From NCBI RefSeq assembly GCF_009938205.1, contig NZ_AP019654.1:1178001-1242000 (forward strand): a DNA stretch of 64,000 nt. The letters run 5' to 3'. Numbering within the stretch: the first letter of the stretch is position 1; each line of letters begins with the position of its first letter. The DNA comes from Vibrio panuliri. GTDB taxonomy: Bacteria; Pseudomonadota; Gammaproteobacteria; Enterobacterales; Vibrionaceae. A program made the position numbers and the translations under genes. The notes beneath the pieces were generated by a model. The model was not told the origin of the DNA and searched no databases. It was given only the letters and a program-made list of their open reading frames with translations. Shown one piece after another: positions 9,202 through 18,778 of this stretch.

Positions 9202-11274
9202 TTATTCAATAATGCGCTTAAAAGGCGGTAATGAGTCCAGTAGGGATTGTCCATATCGCTTGGTGACTATGCGTCTATCAAGAATGGTGACTGTACCAGA
9301 ATCTCTCTCTTTGCGCAGTAGTCTACCGACAGACTGGATCAGTTTTTTGCTCGCCTCGGGTACCGTGATTTGCATAAACGGGTTGCCCCCTTTGTGCTCA
9401 ATATACTCGGCATGGGCTTGCTCTACTGGAGACGTTGGTACACCAAAAGGTATCTTTGTGATCACCAAGTTTTCCAGTAACTCGCCCGGTAGGTCGAGCC
9501 CTTCAGAAAAGCTACCTGTGCCAAAAAGAATGCTGGTTTTACCACATTGCACCAAGGTTTTATGTTTATTTAGAATTTCATTGCGCGATTCTTTACCTTG
9601 AACCTGCAGTGCCCAACCTTTTTTGATAAATTTTCCTTCCAGTGCATCGGCGACTTGGTTCATTTGCCAATAGGAAGAGAATAAAACTAAGTTGGCCTGC
9701 TTGTCTTTAATTTGATTAGGCAGAATATCAATAAGATATTCCGTAAACTCGCTTGCTTGCGGTTCAAATTTCATTTTAGGTACCCGCAACTCAGCTTGGT
9801 TTTGGTAATCAAACGGAGAGGCAAGCGCTAAGAATCGCACTCCATCTTCGGTTTTTTCACTGATCCCCGCTTGCCGGCAGAAAAAACTAAATGAGTTGAG
9901 CGCGCGCATTGTCGCGGATACCAGCACTGCGCCAAGACAACGGCTCCAGATCTGTTGATCGAGCTGCCAGCCAACTTCTAATGGAGACACATTGACTGTG
10001 AAATCACCTTCACGCTCCGCGCTCACTTCTAACCACCTGGCAAGTGGCGCGCCTTTTTCTCGGGGCGGTTCGGCCATGAGTTGCCATACTTGGGCTAGGT
10101 TATCCATTCGTTGAATGTAAAAACCGAGCTCGGCCAATGCGGGTTCTGCAAGTCGCGTGGCAATTTCACCGTCTTTTACTCGTTCGGCAATCAAATCTGC
10201 GATCTTGGCGGTTGCTTGTGCTCCTTTGTGCGACATTTGCTTAAGTTGCTTTGATTCTTCCGCTAACCACTCGGGTAAGTCTCCATGCTCAAATCGATAG
10301 ATTCCCTCACTAAAATGGGCTGGGTCGAAACGAGACGCTAACTGGGTTAATGAAGGGATTAGTTGCTGCACGGAATCTTGTAGCTCGTTGCGAAATCGTG
10401 CAACGCGCTTTTCGTCAGCAAGGCTGGCAAATTTGCTGACCGATTGATTGAGTCGCTCCAACCATGCCGCCGCTCCTTTTAAGCTTGCTGCGGCAGAAGA
10501 GTGGTCTCGTGCGACATGAGGTAGATGGTGTGCCTCATCAAATACGTAGATAGTGTTTTCGGGCTCAGGGAGAATCACACCGCCACCGAGGTCTGCATCT
10601 GCCATCACCAAGCTGTGGTTAGCGATAATGACATCGGCTTTGTCGAGTTCACTACGGGCTTTTTGGAAAGGGCAGCCTCGGTGGGTTGGTAAGCTGTTAT
10701 TACAACTATGCTTGTCACTGACCACCATTTGCCAAATCTCATCACGGATAGGTTTAGGCCAAGAATCTCGGTCTCCGTCCCACTTTCCTTGCATTAAAGA
10801 ACGATACATCGTCTCAAGCAGTTCAATGTCTTTGCGTTTTGGCTTGCTTTCAAACAATGCTGCCTGTTGCCCTTCAGCGCCACACGCGCTAGCGAGTTTT
10901 TCAGCACAGCAGTACCTTTGTCGCCCTTTCGCCAACAAAAAAGAGAAGTTTAGGTCGGTGATGCGTCTAAATAGAGGTAAATCTTTGTTAATCAACTGCT
11001 CTTGCAGAGCAACGGTTGCGGTTGAAATAACCACTTTGCGTTGGCTTAGAAATGCGACCGGAATCGCAGCCATAAGATAAGAAAGCGATTTACCGATGCC
11101 GGTTCCCGCTTCCGCGACGATCATGCGATTTTTGCCGTGGTACTCACCACAAAGCGTTTTGGCGATCTCGGCGACCAAATAGTTTTGTGCTCTACGAGGC
11201 ACAAAATTCTCCAGTTGGGCTTGTAGGTTTTGGTAGCTGTTACGGATTGATTGCTGAATTTTACTGTTGGTCAT
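9202..11274 (-). CDS. dinG: ATP-dependent DNA helicase DinG
   Basis: This 690-residue superfamily 2 (XPD-like) helicase unwinds 5' overhang duplexes, D-loops and R-loops. Motif I reads AEAGTGIGKS, motif II is VFDEAHHLP (DEAH), and the C-terminal motif VI region is QSVGRLLRKERDSG. Four Cys residues between motif I and motif II (RQRYCCAEKLASAC onward) fit the iron-sulfur cluster of the family. E. coli DinG has 716 residues and is SOS-induced. I did not find a convincing LexA box in the bases just upstream of the start. Confidence 0.95.
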   Translation of the reverse strand: MTNSKIQQSIRNSYQNLQAQLENFVPRRAQNYLVAEIAKTLCGEYHGKNRMIVAEAGTGIGKSLSYLMAAIPVAFLSQRKVVISTATVALQEQLINKDLPLFRRITDLNFSFLLAKGRQRYCCAEKLASACGAEGQQAALFESKPKRKDIELLETMYRSLMQGKWDGDRDSWPKPIRDEIWQMVVSDKHSCNNSLPTHRGCPFQKARSELDKADVIIANHSLVMADADLGGGVILPEPENTIYVFDEAHHLPHVARDHSSAAASLKGAAAWLERLNQSVSKFASLADEKRVARFRNELQDSVQQLIPSLTQLASRFDPAHFSEGIYRFEHGDLPEWLAEESKQLKQMSHKGAQATAKIADLIAERVKDGEIATRLAEPALAELGFYIQRMDNLAQVWQLMAEPPREKGAPLARWLEVSAEREGDFTVNVSPLEVGWQLDQQIWSRCLGAVLVSATMRALNSFSFFCRQAGISEKTEDGVRFLALASPFDYQNQAELRVPKMKFEPQASEFTEYLIDILPNQIKDKQANLVLFSSYWQMNQVADALEGKFIKKGWALQVQGKESRNEILNKHKTLVQCGKTSILFGTGSFSEGLDLPGELLENLVITKIPFGVPTSPVEQAHAEYIEHKGGNPFMQITVPEASKKLIQSVGRLLRKERDSGTVTILDRRIVTKRYGQSLLDSLPPFKRIIE

Positions 11275-11786
11275 ATGGGCGCCTTACTAACTGAATGCGA
11301 TAGTAGCACACTTAACTAACTGTTATGTAGTTCACGAAATAGAACGCTTTTAAAATAAATTTCGATCTAGTTCACAAAAAAAAGTTGAACCCTCAAGGAG
11401 TTAGAATTTTTTCTAAAGTCGAAAAATATATGACCATGATTTATAATTTATGACGGGATTATATTCTACCAAATGGGTCTAAATGTAATTTTTAAGGATG
11501 ATTATACTGGTCGTTCAGCCGCTATTGCTTAGTGATGAAAGTGTCAGAGTGTTTAGATATTGCTCGCATTTTGTTTTTATTGTTGTGTAAGTTATTGTTT
11601 TTAATTGTTTTTATATTTTTTCATGATGATTTTTTATAAGATTTGACAGCTAGAATAATCTTCTGCAATCTAGCACCGAAATTTGAAAACGGCGGTGTCA
11701 AGCGACTCAGTTTGAAACACCTCCAAAAAATATAAAGGGAACCGGATAAGGAATTCCCTAATCTAAGAAAAGGCAGTGGATTAATT
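11275..11786 (+). promoter_or_regulatory. Long AT-rich upstream region of the porin gene
   Basis: This 512-bp non-coding region separates divergent dinG and the porin. It contains two copies of TAGTTCAC (11328 and 11368), exactly 40 bp apart and each followed by a partner GAAC, and a small hairpin TTAGAA/TTCTAA at 11401-11416. A perfect TTGACA -35 hexamer lies at 11643, with no good -10 at the standard distance. The segment from ~11570 is T-rich. A 5' leader of ~100 bases is likely. No protein-coding potential was seen. Confidence 0.4.
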
Positions 11787-12788
11787 ATGAAAAAGACTCT
11801 AGTAGCTCTTTCAGTACTTGCAGCAGCAACTTCTGCGCAAGCTATCGAAATTTACAACCAAGACGGCGTAACTGTTGGCCTACACGGTGATATCGAAGTT
11901 GTTTACATGAACGACTTCCAAGAAAGCTCAATGAAGCAAGAAATCCAAGATGCGGATTTCGGCTTCGACGTACGTTACGCAATCAACGATGAGTTCACTT
12001 TCGGTGCATACTGGGAGTTCGACGGTTCTAAGCACACTAACGCTGAAGAAACTAAAAACGGCGATACTTACGTAGCGGTTTACTCAAAAACTTACGGTTC
12101 TATCAAGTTTGGTCGTCTATGTACTGCAGTTGATGACCTAGGTATCGGTTCAGACTACCAATACGGTATCAAAACTTACCTAGACAACGTAACTAACGAG
12201 TGTGCTGATGAAGGCGTTCGTTACGACTACGACAACGGTACTTTCTACACTACTCTTGGTTTTGTTCAAGACAAACTAAGCACTGAACTAGATGCAAATG
12301 GCAACAAGCAAGACGGCACAGAAACAGACTACATGGATGCGCGTGTAGGTTACCGTGTAGCTGACTTCGATCTATCTGCTTTCTACTCAAATACTGACGT
12401 TGATGCTGATTACCAAGCATCTCAACCAGCAGACAAGCGTCAAAAAGATCACTCTGGTTACGGTGCTGAAGTTCGCTTCGCTGGTATCGAAAACGTAAAC
12501 CTAGCAATCGCTTACTACGCATCTAAGTCTGATTTCGACCAAGATGACAACAACGTTGTAGCATTCGCTGCTGACTACTTCATGGACAAGTGGACATTCT
12601 CTGCTGGCTACTCAATCGGTGACCACGACGACAATGTAAAAGACCAAGACAACTGGTTCCTAAACGCTGGTTACGGTGTTGCGCCAAATACTACAGTTTA
12701 CGCTGAGATTGGTGGCGAAGATAAAGACAACGAGCCTAACTACGACAGCGACGTAGCTCTAGCTATCGGTGTTAAAGCTGAGTTCTAA
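11787..12788 (+). CDS. General porin (Gram-negative outer-membrane trimeric porin family)
   Basis: The protein has 333 residues with a 19-residue signal peptide (cut after ATSAQA). The mature beta-strand-rich, acidic, aromatic-containing chain ends in Phe (GVKAEF), the outer-membrane assembly signal. The motif YGSIKFGR followed by the loop-3 region is typical of 16-stranded porins. Codon use is strongly biased to highly expressed codons, which fits an abundant outer-membrane protein. It differs clearly from V. cholerae OmpU as I remember it, so I give no symbol. Two cysteines (residues 112 and 139) bracket the region where constriction loop 3 should be. A long regulatory region precedes it and a strong terminator follows. 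Confidence 0.85.
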   Translation: MKKTLVALSVLAAATSAQAIEIYNQDGVTVGLHGDIEVVYMNDFQESSMKQEIQDADFGFDVRYAINDEFTFGAYWEFDGSKHTNAEETKNGDTYVAVYSKTYGSIKFGRLCTAVDDLGIGSDYQYGIKTYLDNVTNECADEGVRYDYDNGTFYTTLGFVQDKLSTELDANGNKQDGTETDYMDARVGYRVADFDLSAFYSNTDVDADYQASQPADKRQKDHSGYGAEVRFAGIENVNLAIAYYASKSDFDQDDNNVVAFAADYFMDKWTFSAGYSIGDHDDNVKDQDNWFLNAGYGVAPNTTVYAEIGGEDKDNEPNYDSDVALAIGVKAEF

Positions 12789-12808
12789 TTGAACTTTTGC
12801 TAAGATAC

Positions 12809-12834
12809 AAAAAGCCACCTATCGGTGGCTTTTT
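12809..12834 (+). terminator. Rho-independent terminator after the porin
   Basis: An 11-bp perfect stem (AAAAAGCCACC / GGTGGCTTTTT) with loop TATC ends in a T-run and lies 20 bp after the porin stop codon. Confidence 0.9.
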
Positions 12835-12875
12835 AAATTCTATTAGTAGTAACATAAATTCTCTAGGAGCGTCCT

Positions 12876-13541
12876 TTGAAACTAAAACATATCGTTGCGC
12901 TAGCAACTGCAGCCTTTGTATTACCTTTACATGCAGCTGAGCTTAGTGCACAGAAAGGTATTTCCATTTTGTTAGTCAATGGGCAAACGGCACAAGAGAA
13001 AGTAGGTACTAATCAAGTTACCGACGGTTTTACACAAGCTGTGGTAAAAATGGATGGTAAGATTGGCCATGGCGCCAGCGCAGAAATCTACGAGTCAAAG
13101 CCATATGTATTGAACTTCGATGCTAATGGTAGCGATATTGAAGTGAAACTGCCTAAGTTTAACAGCGCAGCGCAAGCTAAACAGGCGTTTGATAGCCAGA
13201 AACCGGGTTGGAAAGTGCTGGTTGATGGTAAGAGCGTTGATGTTGAATATGACTTACTGCCAGGTAAAAAAGGTTTTATGCCATATATTGGTATGGAAGA
13301 CTTAGTTGCTGAGCACAATAAGCAACGCGGTATTTATTTTAAAGAAGGTCAACTTATTGATGCGCCAGTGGCGGTAGAAGTCGCGGCGGTAAGCAGCACA
13401 TCGTCCGTTACCTCAAGCGCAGCAGTGGCTGAAGCGCCTAAAGTGGCAACCAAAAACGTTGAACAGTTGAAAGCTTGGTACCTGCAAGCGAGTAAAGAAG
13501 AACGTAAAGAATTCCGTCGCTGGATGATTGACCAAGAGTAA
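12876..13541 (+). CDS. DUF2057 (YccT/CsgI-like) periplasmic protein
   Basis: This 221-residue protein has a signal peptide (cut after PLHA). The start is TTG, fixed by AGGAG 6 nt upstream. The core resembles the DUF2057/UPF0319 family, whose E. coli member YccT (CsgI) has been reported to reduce curli assembly; whether the Vibrio protein does this is not known to me. A low-complexity Ser/Ala/Val linker (about residues 165-190) separates the core from a charged C-terminal helix with KEERKEFRRWMIDQE. It is probably transcribed alone, between two terminators. Confidence 0.78.
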   Translation: MKLKHIVALATAAFVLPLHAAELSAQKGISILLVNGQTAQEKVGTNQVTDGFTQAVVKMDGKIGHGASAEIYESKPYVLNFDANGSDIEVKLPKFNSAAQAKQAFDSQKPGWKVLVDGKSVDVEYDLLPGKKGFMPYIGMEDLVAEHNKQRGIYFKEGQLIDAPVAVEVAAVSSTSSVTSSAAVAEAPKVATKNVEQLKAWYLQASKEERKEFRRWMIDQE

Positions 13542-13558
13542 TCATCGAACGATTTAAG

Positions 13559-13583
13559 AAGGGTTGGCATTGCCAACCCTTTT
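13559..13583. terminator. Bidirectional terminator between DUF2057 gene and bioA
   Basis: A 10-bp perfect stem (AAGGGTTGGC / GCCAACCCTT) with a 3-nt loop lies between two convergent genes and has A/T-rich flanks on both sides. It ends 7 bp before the bioA stop codon. Confidence 0.85.
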
Positions 13584-13589
13584 GCTTAA

Positions 13590-14873
13590 TTAAGAGTAGT
13601 TAAAGCAATCAGGGCGGTTAAGCGCACTTTCGATTGCATTTACCAACTGCTTAATATGTGCCGGCTGGCTGATAAAGGGAGGCATCATATAGATAAGCTT
13701 TCCAAAAGGTCTAACCCATACCCCTTGCTCGACAAAATGGGCCTGAATGGCCTCCATATTGACAGCTCGCTTGGCTTCAACCACGCCAATCGCGCCCAAC
13801 CAACGTACGCCTTCCACCAATGGATGCTCTCTGAGCTGCGGTAGCAAGGTGGCAAATTGTTGCTCAATCATATTTGTCTGTTGTTGCCATTGGTTGGTCT
13901 CAAGTACTTCCATACTGGCAGTGGCGACGGCGCAAGCTAATGGGTTGCCCATAAAAGTTGGACCGTGCATAAAACATCCCGCCTCTCCACAGCAAACGGT
14001 ATTCGCTACCTGACTGCTGGCAAGTGTGGCAGATAAGGTCATATAACCGCCCGTGAGCGCTTTACCTAAACATAAAATATCAGGCTCTATTTGCGCATGT
14101 TGGTAAGCAAAGAGTTTCCCTGTTCTACCAAACCCTGTTGCAATTTCATCTAGGATCAGTAGTAGCCCATATTGATCACATAGCTGACGCACACCACGTA
14201 AAAATTCAGGATGATAGATCCTCATACCGCCAGCGCCTTGGACAATCGGTTCTAATATTACTGCGGCAATTTCGTGGTGATGCTTGGTAATTTTATCCGC
14301 AAAATCATCAAGATCACTTGGATCCCACGGTTGCCAAAATCCTGTTTTTGGCGAACTGGCAAAAATATGTTCAGGCAGAAATCCTTTATAGAGAGAGTGC
14401 ATCGAGTTATCAGGGTCAGTGACTGACATCGCCGCGAATGTATCGCCATGATAACCGTCTCGAAGCGTGAGAAATTTAGCGCGACTTTCCCCTTTAGCAT
14501 GCCAATACTGTAGCGCCATTTTTAGGCTTACTTCCACCGCGACAGAGCCAGAATCTGCCAAAAAAACATGCTGCAAGTTATCACAGGTCATGTCGATCAG
14601 TTTTTTACACAGTGCAATCGCTGGTTGATGAGTGATGCCACCAAACATCACATGGGCGACTTGATCAATTTGCTGATGAGCAGCTTGGTTAAGATGAGGA
14701 TGGTTGTAGCCATGAATCGCTGACCACCATGATGACATGCCATCAATTAATTGCTCACCAGTGTCGAGCTCAATATTCACCCCATGCGCGCGTGTGACGG
14801 GATAACAACTGAGAGGATTGAGAGTAGAGGTATAAGGGTGCCAAATGTGTTGGCGATCAAATTCAAGATCCAT
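13590..14873 (-). CDS. bioA: Adenosylmethionine-8-amino-7-oxononanoate aminotransferase
   Basis: This 427-residue class III PLP aminotransferase converts KAPA to DAPA in biotin synthesis, using SAM as the amino donor. Visible motifs are the N-terminal HIWHPYTS substrate segment, DGMSSWWSAIHGYNHP, the LILDEIATGFGRTG strand with the PLP-contacting Asp, and LCLGKALTGGYM with the Schiff-base Lys. Length matches E. coli BioA (429). It is transcribed away from bioBFCD from a shared control region, the classic arrangement. Confidence 0.96.
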   Translation of the reverse strand: MDLEFDRQHIWHPYTSTLNPLSCYPVTRAHGVNIELDTGEQLIDGMSSWWSAIHGYNHPHLNQAAHQQIDQVAHVMFGGITHQPAIALCKKLIDMTCDNLQHVFLADSGSVAVEVSLKMALQYWHAKGESRAKFLTLRDGYHGDTFAAMSVTDPDNSMHSLYKGFLPEHIFASSPKTGFWQPWDPSDLDDFADKITKHHHEIAAVILEPIVQGAGGMRIYHPEFLRGVRQLCDQYGLLLILDEIATGFGRTGKLFAYQHAQIEPDILCLGKALTGGYMTLSATLASSQVANTVCCGEAGCFMHGPTFMGNPLACAVATASMEVLETNQWQQQTNMIEQQFATLLPQLREHPLVEGVRWLGAIGVVEAKRAVNMEAIQAHFVEQGVWVRPFGKLIYMMPPFISQPAHIKQLVNAIESALNRPDCFNYS

Positions 14874-14923
14874 GACTGCTCGCTATGGGTTAAAAAATAA
14901 CCAATCGTAAACTTTTAATTTGT

Positions 14924-14970
14924 TTTATTGTTGACAGCATATCGCTTGGCTTTAGACTGTCAACAACAAA
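14924..14970. promoter_or_regulatory. Divergent bioA/bioB operator-promoter (probable BirA site)
   Basis: Two 14-nt arms (14924-14937 and 14957-14970) form an inverted repeat with 13 of 14 positions paired around TTGTTGACAG...CTGTCAACAA. Each arm contains a perfect TTGACA -35 hexamer, one per strand, facing each other. TATGCT lies 16 nt after the minus-strand box, and TAGACT 15 nt after the plus-strand box. Face-to-face promoters overlapping the BirA operator are known for E. coli bio. The arms differ from the E. coli half-site TTGTAAACC and are 5 bp farther apart, so assignment to BirA is an inference. Confidence 0.65.
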
Positions 14971-15030
14971 ACGAATAACAAATTAGCTTTGGTGACAAGC
15001 CTGAGCATGGATCACATATAAGGAAGACAC

Positions 15031-16083
15031 GTGGAAGTACGTCATAATTGGACTCTGGACGAAGTCAATCAACTGATGCAAAAACCGTTTATGGATCTGT
15101 TGTTTGAAGCGCAACTTGTTCATCGTCAATATCAACAACATAACCATGTTCAAGTCAGCACATTGCTTTCAATCAAAACCGGTGCTTGCCCTGAAGATTG
15201 CAAATACTGCCCTCAGAGTGCCCGTTATACCACTGATGTTGAGAAAGAGCGTTTGATGGAGGTTGAGCGGGTGCTCGATGCTGCAGTCAAAGCAAAAAAT
15301 GCTGGCTCGACACGTTTTTGCATGGGGGCTGCATGGAAAAACCCTAAGCAGCGTGACATGCCACACCTAACTCAAATGATTAAAGGGGTGAAAGAGCTCG
15401 GTCTAGAAACCTGCATGACACTGGGAATGTTAACCCCAGATCAAGCCAATCAGTTGGCAGAGGCGGGATTAGATTACTATAACCACAATCTTGATACTTC
15501 GCCTGAATTTTACGGCAGCATTATTACCACCCGCACCTATCAAGACCGTTTAGACACACTTGCTCATGTTCGTGATGCGGGTATGAAAATTTGTTCAGGC
15601 GGTATCATAGGCATGGGCGAGAGCGCCAATGACCGTGCTGGTTTACTGTGTGAGCTTGCCAATCTGCCGACTCATCCAGAAAGTGTGCCAATCAATATGT
15701 TGGTTAAAGTCAAAGGGACACCACTTGAAAATGTTGATGACGTCGAACCCTTCGACTTTATCCGCTTAATCGCCATTGCGCGTATTATGATGCCGATGTC
15801 GGCTGTTCGTCTGTCCGCAGGTCGTGAGAATATGAATGAGCAAATGCAAACACTTTGCTTTATGGCTGGTGCCAACTCAGTGTTCTACGGATGCAAGTTG
15901 TTAACGACGCCAAATCCAGCCGAAGACAAAGATATGCAGTTGTTCAAAACGCTAGGGATTAACAGCCAGCAAGTATCTCAACGCCCAGATGAAATCGAAG
16001 AAAACGAGTTACTGGACCGCGTTGTCGAACGAGTTGCCGCTCGTCCAAGTGCCGATGATCTGTTTTATGATGCCAGCGTTTAG
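15031..16083 (+). CDS. bioB: Biotin synthase
   Basis: This 350-residue radical-SAM enzyme inserts sulfur into dethiobiotin. The CxxxCxxC cluster motif is at Cys53, Cys57 and Cys60 ([13 protein letters not shown]), the same positions as in E. coli. Conserved [12 protein letters not shown] and the RLSAGRENM segment contribute the second-cluster ligands. It is the first gene of bioBFCD, 61 bp downstream of the divergent operator. Confidence 0.97.
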   Translation: MEVRHNWTLDEVNQLMQKPFMDLLFEAQLVHRQYQQHNHVQVSTLLSIKTGACPEDCKYCPQSARYTTDVEKERLMEVERVLDAAVKAKNAGSTRFCMGAAWKNPKQRDMPHLTQMIKGVKELGLETCMTLGMLTPDQANQLAEAGLDYYNHNLDTSPEFYGSIITTRTYQDRLDTLAHVRDAGMKICSGGIIGMGESANDRAGLLCELANLPTHPESVPINMLVKVKGTPLENVDDVEPFDFIRLIAIARIMMPMSAVRLSAGRENMNEQMQTLCFMAGANSVFYGCKLLTTPNPAEDKDMQLFKTLGINSQQVSQRPDEIEENELLDRVVERVAARPSADDLFYDASV

Positions 16084-17209
16084 TCAGCGAATCGCCGCAA
16101 GCTTAATCCACAGGCGCCAGCAAGGGTTAGCACGCCAACTTACCCCGATTGTGCAGGGCAACACAACGGACTTGCATCATCAAGGAAGCGACTACGTCAA
16201 CTTCTCAAGCAACGATTATTTGGGGCTTGCGAGCGATAAAAACTTATCTAAAGCATGGCAAACAGGGATTGATCGCTATGGTAATGGCAGCGGTGCATCA
16301 CCGATGGTGACGGGATTTTCCTATGCCCACCGTGATCTAGAAGACAAGCTTTGCCAGTGGTTGGGTTACTCCAGAGCCGTTTTATATAGCTCCGGCTTTG
16401 CCGCTAACCAAGCGATGCTATTTGGTTTGCTGGAAAAAAATGATTTGCTGCTGCAAGACCGTTTAAATCACGCCTCGCTAATAGAGGCAGGGATGCTCTC
16501 GCCAGCAACAATGAAACGTTTTAGACACAATGACGCTCAGCATTTGGCTCACCTGCTCAGTGATAATACTTTAGTCGTTACTGAAGGGGTGTTTAGCATG
16601 GATGGTGACACGGCTCCTCTAATAGATATCGCACAAGCTATTGAAGGCAAGGGGTGGCTTGCGGTCGACGATGCGCACGGTATTGGGGTGCTGGGCAGAC
16701 AGGGGCGAGGCAGTTGTGATGCCGCTGGTGTAAAGCCCCAACTGCTGGTGGTGACTTTTGGTAAAGCCTTTGGTTTATCTGGGGCGGCAATAATGTGTGA
16801 CCAAGAGACTGGGGATTACCTAAGTCAGTTTGCTCGTCACCATGTTTACTCAACCGCTATGCCTCCTTCACAAGCGCATGCAGTAGCCGCTGCTATTGAG
16901 ATGATCGCTTCACAGCAGTGGCGCCGAGACAAGCTCGATGAGCTCTATTATTGTTATGACAAAGCATTGGGTGGCCTACAAGGGTATGTTCATACTCAGA
17001 CCCCAATTAAGCCATTTATTGTTGGTCAATCAGATCAAACCGTCAGTTTGGCTAACAGTCTCAAAGATGCTGGACTCTGGTTAACCGCCATTCGTCCGCC
17101 AACCGTACCGCAAGGGCAAGCTCGCCTCAGAATTACCTTAACAGCAAATCATACGCCTCAACAGATCGCCAAATTAGCGACGGCACTACAAAGCAGGGTG
17201 GAGGGATAG
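16067..17209 (+). CDS. bioF: 8-amino-7-oxononanoate synthase
   Basis: This PLP enzyme of ~380 residues condenses pimeloyl-ACP and alanine to KAPA. Motifs include [13 protein letters not shown] near the N-terminus, [10 protein letters not shown] and [11 protein letters not shown] with the PLP Lys. Two adjacent ATG codons (16067, 16070) overlap the last 17 bases of bioB; the frame is open further upstream, but that part is inside bioB and unlike the family. No clear Shine-Dalgarno sequence is seen, so coupling to bioB translation is likely. Confidence 0.95.
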   Translation: MMPAFSQRIAASLIHRRQQGLARQLTPIVQGNTTDLHHQGSDYVNFSSNDYLGLASDKNLSKAWQTGIDRYGNGSGASPMVTGFSYAHRDLEDKLCQWLGYSRAVLYSSGFAANQAMLFGLLEKNDLLLQDRLNHASLIEAGMLSPATMKRFRHNDAQHLAHLLSDNTLVVTEGVFSMDGDTAPLIDIAQAIEGKGWLAVDDAHGIGVLGRQGRGSCDAAGVKPQLLVVTFGKAFGLSGAAIMCDQETGDYLSQFARHHVYSTAMPPSQAHAVAAAIEMIASQQWRRDKLDELYYCYDKALGGLQGYVHTQTPIKPFIVGQSDQTVSLANSLKDAGLWLTAIRPPTVPQGQARLRITLTANHTPQQIAKLATALQSRVEG

Positions 17210-17212
17210 AGG

Positions 17213-18022
17213 ATGAATCACGCATTGGCAGAAAATTTTGTCGCGGAGTCAACGGATAAGCAAGCGATATCTGAGGCTTTTGGTCGAGCTGCTCAAACCT
17301 ATGATCAACATGCCGCCTTTCAGCGCGATGTGGGTCATCGCTTACTCGAATGGCTCCCTTGGGATCTTTCTGGTTGTAAAATCTTGGATTTAGGTTGCGG
17401 TACGGGGTATTTCAGTCAGCAATTACTCGCTCGAGGCGCACAAGTGGTGTGTTGCGATCTCTCAACGGCAATGCTGCAGCAGGCTGAAAGCCGCTGTGGT
17501 ACAGAAAATATTACCTATCAACAAGGTGATGCGGAGTGTTTACCATTTTACGATCACCAGTTTGATTATGTGTTCTCCAGTCTTGCCCTTCAATGGTGTG
17601 CCAACCTCGCTGTCCCTTTGGCGGAAATGCGTCGAGTGACGCGCAAAGGGGGACAGGCTATCTTCTCGACATTACTTGAGGGCTCATTAAGCGAATTGAA
17701 GCAGGCTTGGGCAAAAGTTGACTCATATCAACACGTCAACGATTTTATAACCGCCAATCAGGTAAAAATTGCGTTAGCGCAAGCCGATTGCAAAAACCAT
17801 CACTTAGACTTGCCGACCATAACGGTTTGGTACTCTTCTGCGTTCGCATTAATGCGAGACTTAAAAGGGATTGGCGCTAATCATGTGCAGGGTCGTTCAT
17901 CGGGAATGACTCGTCGTCAATCACTTAAGCACTTAGAACAAGAGTATCAAAATTTTCAGCACAACCATCAGGGGCTAGTACCCGCAACATATCAGGTTTG
18001 TTTGGGGAAAATTAATCTATGA
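17213..18022 (+). CDS. bioC: Malonyl-ACP O-methyltransferase
   Basis: This 269-residue SAM-dependent methyltransferase methylates malonyl-ACP so that the fatty acid synthase can build the pimeloyl chain of biotin. The SAM-binding motif I is [13 protein letters not shown], followed by CCDLS and the [13 protein letters not shown] region typical of BioC. It starts 3 bp after bioF with a GAGG box and overlaps bioD by ATGA. A partner esterase (bioH type) is not in this cluster. Confidence 0.95.
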   Translation: MNHALAENFVAESTDKQAISEAFGRAAQTYDQHAAFQRDVGHRLLEWLPWDLSGCKILDLGCGTGYFSQQLLARGAQVVCCDLSTAMLQQAESRCGTENITYQQGDAECLPFYDHQFDYVFSSLALQWCANLAVPLAEMRRVTRKGGQAIFSTLLEGSLSELKQAWAKVDSYQHVNDFITANQVKIALAQADCKNHHLDLPTITVWYSSAFALMRDLKGIGANHVQGRSSGMTRRQSLKHLEQEYQNFQHNHQGLVPATYQVCLGKINL

Positions 18023-18705
18023 TCGATGCATTTTTTATTGCTGGTACGGACACCGATGTAGGTAAAACAGTGGCTTCTAAAGCGATTTTAAACGCTTTAA
18101 AAGAAAAAGGTTTGAATACCATTGGCTATAAGCCCGTCGCGGCCGGTAGTGAAAAAACAGAACAGGGTATGCGTAACTCAGACGCTCTGTATCTACAGGG
18201 CGCGGCAACAGTTGAGGTTGCTTATGAAGACGTAAACCCATATGCGCTTGAGTTACCTGCATCACCGCATATTGCAGCGAAGCGAGAAAACGTCGAAATT
18301 GACTATGACGTATTGAGTAATAAGTTGACTCAACATAAAGCTAACGCAGATATTGTATTAGTTGAAGGTGCTGGCGGTTGGCGCGTACCAGTATCTGACA
18401 GTGACTGTTTATCAACTTGGGTTCAACGTGAGAAGTTACCTGTGGTTTTGGTTGTTGGGATCAAGTTGGGTTGTTTAAGTCACGCATTGCTGACGCTTGA
18501 TGCAATTAAAGCTGATGGTCTTGATGTTGTCGGTTGGGTGGCTAACCGAATCAACCCAGGTACCGAACACTACGCCGAGATCATTGATATGCTAGAACAG
18601 AAGATTGATGCGCCTAAAATCGGTGAAATCCCTTATGTTCCGAGTGTAAAACGCAAAGAGCTTGCTAAATACATCGATGTTACCCCTCTAGTTGGTGACA
18701 TTTAA
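18019..18705 (+). CDS. bioD: ATP-dependent dethiobiotin synthetase
   Basis: This 228-residue enzyme closes the ureido ring of dethiobiotin with CO2 and ATP. The N-terminal P-loop is [11 protein letters not shown], followed by the GYKPVAAGS motif, and [12 protein letters not shown] supplies the switch/carbamate site. The ATG overlaps the bioC stop (ATGA), and it is the last gene of the bioBFCD operon, with a terminator 34 bp downstream. Confidence 0.96.
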   Translation: MIDAFFIAGTDTDVGKTVASKAILNALKEKGLNTIGYKPVAAGSEKTEQGMRNSDALYLQGAATVEVAYEDVNPYALELPASPHIAAKRENVEIDYDVLSNKLTQHKANADIVLVEGAGGWRVPVSDSDCLSTWVQREKLPVVLVVGIKLGCLSHALLTLDAIKADGLDVVGWVANRINPGTEHYAEIIDMLEQKIDAPKIGEIPYVPSVKRKELAKYIDVTPLVGDI

Positions 18706-18738
18706 AAAGCGTTATCGCGGATAAGCGGGAACGAAAAA

Positions 18739-18764
18739 AAGGGCTGCAAACTGCAGCCCTTCTT
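18739..18764 (+). terminator. Terminator after bioD
   Basis: A 10-bp perfect stem (AAGGGCTGCA / TGCAGCCCTT) with loop AAC and A/T-rich flanks. It lies between bioD and the convergent small gene at 18779-18946 and could serve both. Confidence 0.85.
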
Positions 18765-18778
18765 AATATCAATTCAGA

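Noticed and set aside
10553..11080. 175-codon plus-strand frame opposite dinG
   Set aside because: Lies wholly antisense to a well-supported gene; codon pattern is that of the reverse complement of dinG.
12250..12522. 90-codon minus-strand frame opposite the porin
   Set aside because: Antisense shadow of a highly expressed gene with biased codons, which often leaves long open reverse frames.
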